A DNA stretch of 34,549 nucleotides from a virus: the IMG/VR virus record IMGVR_UViG_3300042691_010785, positions 1 to 34,549 of that record. One strand, written 5' to 3'. Positions within the stretch are counted from its first letter, which is position 1, and every line of letters starts with the position of its first letter. Under the pieces are notes generated by a model. It was not told the origin of the DNA, searched no databases, and worked only from the letters and a program-made list of their open reading frames with translations. Shown here in pieces: positions 29,771-34,549 of the stretch. A program made the translations under genes and the position numbers.

Positions 29771-32076
29771 CAAATGACCGCTTTTCCGTCCTTCGGGAGG
29801 GTGTCGGCGTCAAGGCACCCTGCCGGGTGGCGACAACGGCTAACATCACGCTATCAGGCGAGCAAACGATTGACGGCGTTGCTGTTGTGTCGGGTGACCG
29901 TGTTTTGGTTAAAAACCAGACGGATACTACGCAAAACGGGATTTATAATTGCTCAACAGGCAATTGGACCCGAACGCTTGACTTCGACAATTCTGATGAG
30001 ATTGCCCAAGGGACAATGATTATTGTCGCCAACGGGACGACACAGAACGATAGCTTCTGGATGATTGCCACGGCAAGCCCGGCAATTGGTTCCGCGCTTA
30101 CGTTCTCACAGATCACAGACCCCATTGCCGCTGTTGATGTCATCGAATCCGCCAGGGATGACGCTATTGATGAGGTCGAGGCGGCGGCTAACGAAGCGGG
30201 GGCCGCGCAAGTCGCTGTTGTAAACGCCGCTGGCGTTGCAAATGCTGTTATCGTTGCGCAGGCTAGGTCAGCAGCGATTTACGCATCAACAGCCGACGCG
30301 CTTTCAAACGGAGTTGCAAGCTTCACGTCTATAGTTGGCGGCTCTGGCGGGACTAATGGCAGCTTTGATGTTGCGTTTTCGGGTGGCGGCGGGACGGGCG
30401 CAGCGGCGCGGTTTACAGTCGCAAGCGGGGCGCTCGTCTCCATAACCTTACTCAACAAAGGCCGTGGTTATACATCAGCGCCAACTCTGGCCTTTACTGC
30501 TTCGTCCGGTCTTACTGGTGCAAGCGCAACTGCGGTTATTGGTCAAAACCAGCCAGCCGGTACGCTCTTTGCCGTTTCCCCCACGAACGGGGGTATCTTT
30601 GACGTTTACGAAAACGTATCCGGCACGGCCACGTTGCGTGGTTCCGCTCCTTCTATTTCGTTGGCCGATACTGCCGCAACGGACAAGGGCATTTCGACCG
30701 GCTTCCTTGACGCCGATAGCCGCGTATTGATGGCGTTTTCTCCTGCGGGGCGGTTGCAGGATAGCGAGGTCTTCGCGCGCGATGTGGTCGAGCAGGCGGG
30801 GGCTATTGCACCGTATTTCGTTCTGCCTGCGCCGCACGGCTTCACGATCAGCCAGAAAAACTTCAATATCGCTTATATGATGGGCCAATCTCTTGGCGCG
30901 GGCTATTGGTCTCTTGCGAACGGAACGGGCGCAACCTCAATTCTGACGACCACGCAGCCTTATAATAACAAGATGCTCGCAAAGATTTGGACCCCAACGG
31001 CGGGCGCTGGTTCATTCTCTGCGGCTATTGAGCAAATCCAGTCAACGCACTACGGCGAAACCGGTATGGCGGCGTCTGTGAACCAAACGCGCTTTATGCG
31101 TGATGGCTTTGTTCCTCCGTGGGCGTCATGGACTCAGGATTGGATTGTCGGTTCAAACGCTGTGGTTTCAACAGCGTTGACGGGTATTGTGCAGGGTACG
31201 ACGCCTTATAACAACGCAATAGCTGCTGTCACGCAGATGCGGGCCTTGGCTGGCACATCCTGTGCATTGCGTGATGTGCAGCTAGAGCACGGCGAAAGCG
31301 ATATGCTCGCGGGTACGAGTCAAGCGACATACCTCGCTGGCATCCAGACGTTGCTTGACAACATACAGACAGACTTTTCAGCTATAACAGGGCAGACCGA
31401 TACGATATTCCTGCTTATGTCTCAGATTGCAACGCAGAGCATTTATTCTACATCATCGGACCTTGTTCCGACGACTGCGCTTGCAATGCTAGAAGCGCAT
31501 GAAAACAATACTGATATGTTCTTGATAGGTCCAAAATATCAATATCAGTATTCGCGCAACGACAAGGGCGTGTCACGTGACGGAATCCACCTTTCAAATC
31601 ACGGTTATCGCCATCATGGATGCAAAGTCGGGCAGGTTCGCCATCACCTTTATAATCTAAAGCGCCGATGGGAGCCGCTACGCCCGTCCAAGCTCACGCA
31701 AATCAGCCGAGATACACTGGAAATTGAGTTTATTGTTTTGTGTCCACCGCTTGTGTTTGACACAAAGACGGTTAGCAATCCCGGTGACATGGGCTTTGTA
31801 GTTTATAACAGCGGCGGAACTGAGCAATCAATTGATCGCGTTTGGATTGCTGGCCCGAATAAGGTTCGTATTAAGACAGTTAGCGCGTTGCCGTCAAATT
31901 GGGAAGTTAGCTACGCTTATAAGGTTTATAACAGGACGTGTGGATCACACAGATTTAGCGGCTCCCGTGGGAATCTGCGCGATAGCGACAACACGCCGAG
32001 CCTTTATAACGACGCGCAAGGCAAGCCATACCCGATGTGGAATTGGTGTGTTCTGTTCCGCAAGACGGAGACCTAA
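29758..32076 (+). CDS. Tailspike with SGNH (acetyl)esterase domain
   Basis: 772 aa. N-terminal residues 18-120 match the virion-anchoring pattern of podoviral fibres (R-V-A-T-T-A-N-I-T-L-S-G, T-I-D-G-V, G-D-R-V-L-V-K, N-G-I-Y). About 185-265 is a Gly-rich domain ending G-R-G-Y-T-S-A-P-T-L-A-F, another shared fibre module. The enzyme begins near 365: block I M-G-Q-S-L-G-A-G with S378 nucleophile, H511-G-E-S-D and the closing D608-G-I-H611 pair. This set is that of SGNH/sialate-O-acetylesterase-type hydrolases, so the spike probably deacetylates surface polysaccharide. The C-terminal 130 residues are beta-rich. It replaces the endoglycosidase usual in such spikes. Confidence 0.85.
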   Translation: MASASNDRFSVLREGVGVKAPCRVATTANITLSGEQTIDGVAVVSGDRVLVKNQTDTTQNGIYNCSTGNWTRTLDFDNSDEIAQGTMIIVANGTTQNDSFWMIATASPAIGSALTFSQITDPIAAVDVIESARDDAIDEVEAAANEAGAAQVAVVNAAGVANAVIVAQARSAAIYASTADALSNGVASFTSIVGGSGGTNGSFDVAFSGGGGTGAAARFTVASGALVSITLLNKGRGYTSAPTLAFTASSGLTGASATAVIGQNQPAGTLFAVSPTNGGIFDVYENVSGTATLRGSAPSISLADTAATDKGISTGFLDADSRVLMAFSPAGRLQDSEVFARDVVEQAGAIAPYFVLPAPHGFTISQKNFNIAYMMGQSLGAGYWSLANGTGATSILTTTQPYNNKMLAKIWTPTAGAGSFSAAIEQIQSTHYGETGMAASVNQTRFMRDGFVPPWASWTQDWIVGSNAVVSTALTGIVQGTTPYNNAIAAVTQMRALAGTSCALRDVQLEHGESDMLAGTSQATYLAGIQTLLDNIQTDFSAITGQTDTIFLLMSQIATQSIYSTSSDLVPTTALAMLEAHENNTDMFLIGPKYQYQYSRNDKGVSRDGIHLSNHGYRHHGCKVGQVRHHLYNLKRRWEPLRPSKLTQISRDTLEIEFIVLCPPLVFDTKTVSNPGDMGFVVYNSGGTEQSIDRVWIAGPNKVRIKTVSALPSNWEVSYAYKVYNRTCGSHRFSGSRGNLRDSDNTPSLYNDAQGKPYPMWNWCVLFRKTET

Positions 32077-32079
32077 TAA

Positions 32080-33261
32080 ATGTCTGTACTCTTCACAAAT
32101 GGTGGCGCTACCGGGTCAAACCCGCAACTTGCAAAAGCGACAACCACAGCCAAGACGTTCAAGGACACGACGAGCGCAGACTTTGCCACGATTACCGGGC
32201 TTGTCTCTGATAACGTGTTTGCGAACGCCGACGCAGTTATTGATGCGACTTGCGACACAACATACGGCGCTGACCTGACAGGTTCAACCAAATGGATCGG
32301 CTCGGCGCTTGGTCACGATGGCTGTATTTATGCCGCGCCCCAAACTGCAACCGACATTCTTAAAATCAATCCATTGAGCGGGAAGGCAACACGTTCCGCA
32401 ATGGGCGCAACGCTATCCGGCTCTAATAAATATGCTGGCATGGTCGCGGGGCATAAAAACAAGCTTTATGGCATACCGTTGAGCGCAACAACAATCTTGC
32501 AAATTGATGTTGAAGCGCAGACCGCCAACGATTCGTCTGCAATGGGCGCAACCATTGTTGGCGCAAGCAATTGGTATGGTGGCGTTTGTGCGTCAAATGG
32601 TAAAATTTACTGCGTCCCGCACAACTCATCAACCTTTCTGATTATTGACACCCTAGCTGAAACCGCAACCACATCAACGCTTGGGTTCTCCTTCCCGGCT
32701 GTAAATGGTAAATGGCGCGGCGGCGTGCTTGGCAAGGATGGCAAAATTTATTGTTGTCCTTCAACGCGCCCAACAATTCTGGTTATTGATCCTGTCGCTG
32801 GTTCGGCGTCCGAACAGACATTCGGGGCTACTATATCTGCGGGTAATTACAACGGCTGCGTTGGCGGGCCTGATGGGAAGATTTATTTTATTCCCGCAAC
32901 GGCGACAAGCGTTCTTGTCCTTGATGTTGATGCAGGCACTACATCAACGCTTGGCGCGTCCATCAGCAATTACAGCGGCGGCGTGATGGGGCCAGACGGG
33001 AAAATATACTGCGCTACAACTTCCGCCTCTCAATACACATTCTTAATTATAGACACAGCAGCCGTGACAGCTACTAAATCTGACCTGGGCGAGGCGGCTG
33101 TGCCTGTCGTCAACGCTACTGGCTCGCTAACTATGGCGCGAGCGGGGGACAAGCTGTTTTCAATACCACAATCAAACACGAAGCTAGCTGTGATTGGCGG
33201 GTTTGAGAAGGCCCTGCCATTTGCTGCCGAACACAGCGCGTTCTTTGCGCCGTCTTTCTAA
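32080..33261 (+). CDS. Seven-bladed beta-propeller virion protein
   Basis: 393 aa, start after CGGAGA. From residue 70, seven units of 41-50 residues repeat a core such as G-G-V-x-G-x-D-G-K-I-Y-x-x-P-x-x-x-x-x-x-L-x-I-D, each followed by T-x-x-x-x-G-A-T/S. The last unit is degenerate and ends the chain with hydrophobic F-F-A-P-S-F. The first 65 residues form a separate beta-rich segment. This predicts a seven-bladed propeller, likely a host-surface binding or fibre-associated protein, lying directly after the tailspike and before lysis genes. No enzyme motif is visible. Other propellers of the YVTN/NHL kind look alike, so no finer family is claimed. Confidence 0.75.
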   Translation: MSVLFTNGGATGSNPQLAKATTTAKTFKDTTSADFATITGLVSDNVFANADAVIDATCDTTYGADLTGSTKWIGSALGHDGCIYAAPQTATDILKINPLSGKATRSAMGATLSGSNKYAGMVAGHKNKLYGIPLSATTILQIDVEAQTANDSSAMGATIVGASNWYGGVCASNGKIYCVPHNSSTFLIIDTLAETATTSTLGFSFPAVNGKWRGGVLGKDGKIYCCPSTRPTILVIDPVAGSASEQTFGATISAGNYNGCVGGPDGKIYFIPATATSVLVLDVDAGTTSTLGASISNYSGGVMGPDGKIYCATTSASQYTFLIIDTAAVTATKSDLGEAAVPVVNATGSLTMARAGDKLFSIPQSNTKLAVIGGFEKALPFAAEHSAFFAPSF

Positions 33262-33367
33262 ATTTGCAGGCTGGCTTGCGCTTGTCGCGGGCTTCCTTCT
33301 CGCGCTTGCCATAGCGGCCATAGGGCTAGGCCCTTCAATCATCTTCGCGATTATTCTGAATAAATAG
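33221..33367 (+). CDS. Small holin-like membrane protein
   Basis: 48 aa, TTG start at 33221 with AGAAGG nine bases before it; an internal TTG at 33245 gives 40 aa with a weaker signal. It overlaps the end of the propeller gene in another frame. The chain has a basic N-terminus (R-S-L-R-R-L-S-K), one long hydrophobic stretch G-W-L-A-L-V-A-G-F-L-L-A-L-A-I-A-A-I-G-L, a second hydrophobic segment S-I-I-F-A-I-I-L and N-K at the end. It sits ten bases before endolysin, so a holin, pinholin or antiholin role is plausible. Non-ATG start and size keep confidence modest. Confidence 0.5.
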   Translation: MLPNTARSLRRLSKFAGWLALVAGFLLALAIAAIGLGPSIIFAIILNK

Positions 33368-33376
33368 GGGTTTCAC

Positions 33377-33754
33377 GTGAAACTAAACGACCGCTCCGAG
33401 CGGGCGCTTAATGGCGTTCATCCTGATTTAGTGAAAGTCGTTCGTCGCGCTGCTGCAATCACAAAATCGGACTTCATTGTGACCGAAGGCTTGCGCACGG
33501 TTGCTAGGCAAAAGCAGCTTTTAGCGGCTGGCGCGTCAAAAACAATGAAAAGCCGCCACATCACGGGCCATGCAGTTGATGTTGCAATGATGGTCGGCGG
33601 GAAAGTCCGTTGGGATTGGCCGCTTTATGCGGCGTTTTCAAAGACAATGAAGCAAGCCGCAAAAGACGTTGGCGTTTCAATTGAGTGGGGCGGGGATTGG
33701 AAGTCTTTTAAGGATGGCCCGCACTATCAACTTCCTTGGAGCAAGTACCCATGA
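33377..33754 (+). CDS. Endolysin, M15-type L-Ala-D-Glu/D-Ala-D-Ala peptidase
   Basis: 125 aa, GTG start six bases after AGGGG. The zinc site of the VanY/M15 family is complete: S-R-H61-I-T-G-H-A-V-D68 gives two ligands and D-G-P-H116-Y the third, with D113 as candidate catalytic base, three residues before the last ligand as in phage T5 endolysin. E-G-L-R-T (37-41) is the conserved substrate loop. The enzyme cuts the peptide of peptidoglycan. There is no signal peptide, so it needs a holin. Its stop overlaps the next ATG. Confidence 0.88.
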   Translation: MKLNDRSERALNGVHPDLVKVVRRAAAITKSDFIVTEGLRTVARQKQLLAAGASKTMKSRHITGHAVDVAMMVGGKVRWDWPLYAAFSKTMKQAAKDVGVSIEWGGDWKSFKDGPHYQLPWSKYP

Positions 33755-33840
33755 GGTTCGCAATCATCATCCTTTCATCCATCGCGCTCGCGGCTTGCCA
33801 GTCTGCCGCGATCATCCGCGACCTTCCCAAATACTGGTAA
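33751..33840 (+). CDS. Tiny lipoprotein (29 aa)
   Basis: ATG overlaps the endolysin stop (ATGA). The product is almost all signal: M-R-F-A-I-I-I-L-S-S-I-A-L-A-A-C with lipobox L-A-A-C (Cys16), leaving a 14-residue mature peptide rich in Ala/Ile and ending K-Y-W. It is too short for a normal outer spanin, and a longer lipoprotein that fits that role lies downstream. It could regulate lysis timing or be an entericidin-like membrane peptide. Confidence 0.55.
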   Translation: MRFAIIILSSIALAACQSAAIIRDLPKYW

Positions 33841-33852
33841 AGGAAAACTCAC

Positions 33853-34092
33853 ATGAACTCAGACACAGCATGGCAGATTCTGCGTTACATTCTCATTGCG
33901 GCAGGCTCTTGGCTTGCAAGTCGTGGGTACATCGGTGAAGCACAGTGGGAAACCGTTGTCGGCGGCATTGGCGCAATCTTCGGCGTTGCTTGGGGCTTGT
34001 TCGTTAAGAGCGGCACGAAGGCTGTTCCGGCTGCTGTTGCGGCCCGTCCTGATGTGCCTACGGTTAGTGGCGCAACGGGCGCGGTGAAGTGA
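33853..34092 (+). CDS. Putative holin (Pam3 gp28-like)
   Basis: 79 aa, AGGAAA before ATG. Two membrane segments: I-L-R-Y-I-L-I-A-A-G-S-W-L-A (8-21) and V-V-G-G-I-G-A-I-F-G-V-A-W-G-L-F-V (35-51), joined by a short loop with G-Y-I-G. The tail is cytoplasm-like, Ala/Pro-rich and basic. The pattern W-x-x-x-R-Y-I-L-I-A-A-G and the K-S-G-T-K motif after the second segment resemble the Pam3 gp28 family of putative holins. GTGA overlap with the spanin gene places it in the lysis set. Confidence 0.72.
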   Translation: MNSDTAWQILRYILIAAGSWLASRGYIGEAQWETVVGGIGAIFGVAWGLFVKSGTKAVPAAVAARPDVPTVSGATGAVK

Positions 34093-34310
34093 CAGAACTT
34101 GCAATCATCGGTGGCGCTCTCGCGTTCTCTGGTTTTCTGCTTTGGGCGCTCATAAAGGCGTCCGAAGGGAAGGCTATTGCGCAGGAGCGGGCCGAACAGG
34201 CAAAGGACGCCCTTGATGCTGTCGCCGCAAAGACGAAGGCTGATGCGGTTGTGGACCGCCTCAGCGATGATGCTCGCCGTCGCGAGTTGTCAAAGTGGGC
34301 GCGTGATTGA
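34089..34310 (+). CDS. Inner-membrane spanin (Rz-like)
   Basis: 73 aa, GTG start overlapping the holin stop. One N-terminal membrane helix (A-I-I-G-G-A-L-A-F-S-G-F-L-L-W-A-L-I, residues 5-22) is followed by a continuous charged coiled coil, E-G-K-A-I-A-Q-E-R-A-E-Q-A-K-D-A and so on, ending R-R-E-L-S-K-W-A-R-D. That is the i-spanin layout: anchored in the inner membrane with a periplasmic coiled coil. The gene for its outer partner overlaps its 3' end in another frame. Confidence 0.75.
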   Translation: MTELAIIGGALAFSGFLLWALIKASEGKAIAQERAEQAKDALDAVAAKTKADAVVDRLSDDARRRELSKWARD

Positions 34311-34440
34311 CACGTTCTGCGTGACCGAGAAACCAATCCGCCCCACGCGGGCTGAGATAACGTCTTGGACCGGGGAACAAGTTAACCGCGCCCTTTCGCA
34401 TAATCTGCGTGGCGCGGAACAGTGCGGGTGGAAAGCATAG
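34243..34440 (+). CDS. Outer-membrane spanin lipoprotein (Rz1-like), overlapping
   Basis: 65 aa in the +1 frame relative to the i-spanin gene, overlapping its last 68 bases. Signal M-R-L-W-T-A-S-A-M-M-L-A-V-A-S-C with acceptor Cys17 (lipobox V-A-S-C). The mature part has C-V-T-E-K-P-I-R-P-T-R-A-E and W-T-G-E-Q-V-N-R-A-L-S-H-N, recalling a conserved family found last in phage lysis cassettes. The Rz/Rz1 pair would fuse inner and outer membranes. A GAAGG site lies close to the start. A longer frame to 34177 would place an Arg-rich stretch before the signal and is unlikely. Confidence 0.72.
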   Translation: MRLWTASAMMLAVASCQSGRVIDTFCVTEKPIRPTRAEITSWTGEQVNRALSHNLRGAEQCGWKA

Positions 34441-34442
34441 CG

Positions 34443-34475
34443 AGCGCCGGGGGCTTTTGCCGAGTCCCCGACGCT
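34443..34475 (+). terminator. Possible hairpin at the end of the lysis operon
   Basis: AGCG-C-CGGGG pairs with CCCCG-A-CGCT across a 13-base loop, one mismatch in the stem, directly after the last lysis gene. No T-run follows, so it is only a weak candidate for a transcription end or RNA-stability structure. Nothing else is visible from 34476 to the right edge. Confidence 0.25.
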
Positions 34476-34549
34476 CTACAAGCGACCGCGCGCAAACGCG
34501 GCAGACTGGCCCCACAAGTTAGCCGCAACTGGTTAACGGGCCGCTACTC

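Noticed and set aside
1-34549. tRNA genes, integrase and attachment sites
   Set aside because: No cloverleaf with a T-loop GGTTCRANTCC motif, no recombinase frame and no flanking direct repeats were seen by reading; an automated tRNA scan would be decisive.

Overview
The window is one stretch of a tailed double-stranded DNA phage genome (Caudoviricetes) with podovirus architecture. The signs are a T7/BPP-1-style portal, two tail-tube proteins like tubular A and B, no tape measure or sheath, and large ejected internal virion proteins. Base composition is GC-rich. Several small genes (DnaT-like replication protein, pre-terminase RGRPRK protein, late holin) resemble those I associate with phages and prophages of Alphaproteobacteria, probably Hyphomicrobiales (Rhizobium/Brucella/Agrobacterium group); that host assignment is inference. 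No integrase, CI-type repressor, att site, tRNA or host gene is visible, so I cannot say whether this is an integrated prophage, part of one, or a virion genome.

Layout. (1) 1-2805, plus strand: early block with a DnaT-like replication protein, whose gene carries phased GTTAC repeats next to an AT-rich stretch (possible origin), and six small proteins. (2) 2810-4435, minus strand: accessory operon of four small genes with a candidate promoter, an operator-like palindrome and an intrinsic terminator, followed on the same strand by a helix-turn-helix gene. It converges on the early block and diverges from the late block. (3) 4568-9415, plus: small terminase, then a group of fibre-like structural genes, then large terminase. 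(4) 9412-13913: small conserved protein, portal, Bbp19-like protein, scaffold-like protein, major capsid, small head protein. (5) 13983-14597: free-standing HNH endonuclease with a hairpin over its ribosome binding site. (6) 14606-21740: head-tail and tail-tube proteins, a GNAT-fold protein in the T7 gp13 position, a gp14-like internal protein and a 793-aa internal protein with a lytic-transglycosylase-like domain. (7) 21744-29375: a 2543-aa polyvalent protein combining a RelA/SpoT-like region, a DdrB/ParB-like domain, a zincin (HEVGH) and an LPD38-like C-terminal region. (8) 29372-29713, minus: a lone lipoprotein gene. (9) 29758-33261: tailspike with an SGNH esterase domain and a seven-bladed beta-propeller protein. 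(10) 33221-34440: lysis cassette with a holin-like peptide, M15-type endolysin, tiny lipoprotein, second holin and overlapping inner/outer spanins.

How it works together. The early block would start replication, and the opposing minus-strand operon is likely expressed independently. Late genes package DNA, build head and short tail, and load the internal proteins that open the cell wall and enter the host with the DNA. The tailspike and propeller protein handle the surface, and the final cassette lyses the cell. Most late genes overlap by 1-4 bases or lie within a few bases, as expected for one long transcript. No gene-free stretch exceeds 300 bases; the longest is the 202-base leader before the capsid gene (12547-12748). 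The most unusual element is the RelA/SpoT-like region inside the giant virion-type protein.
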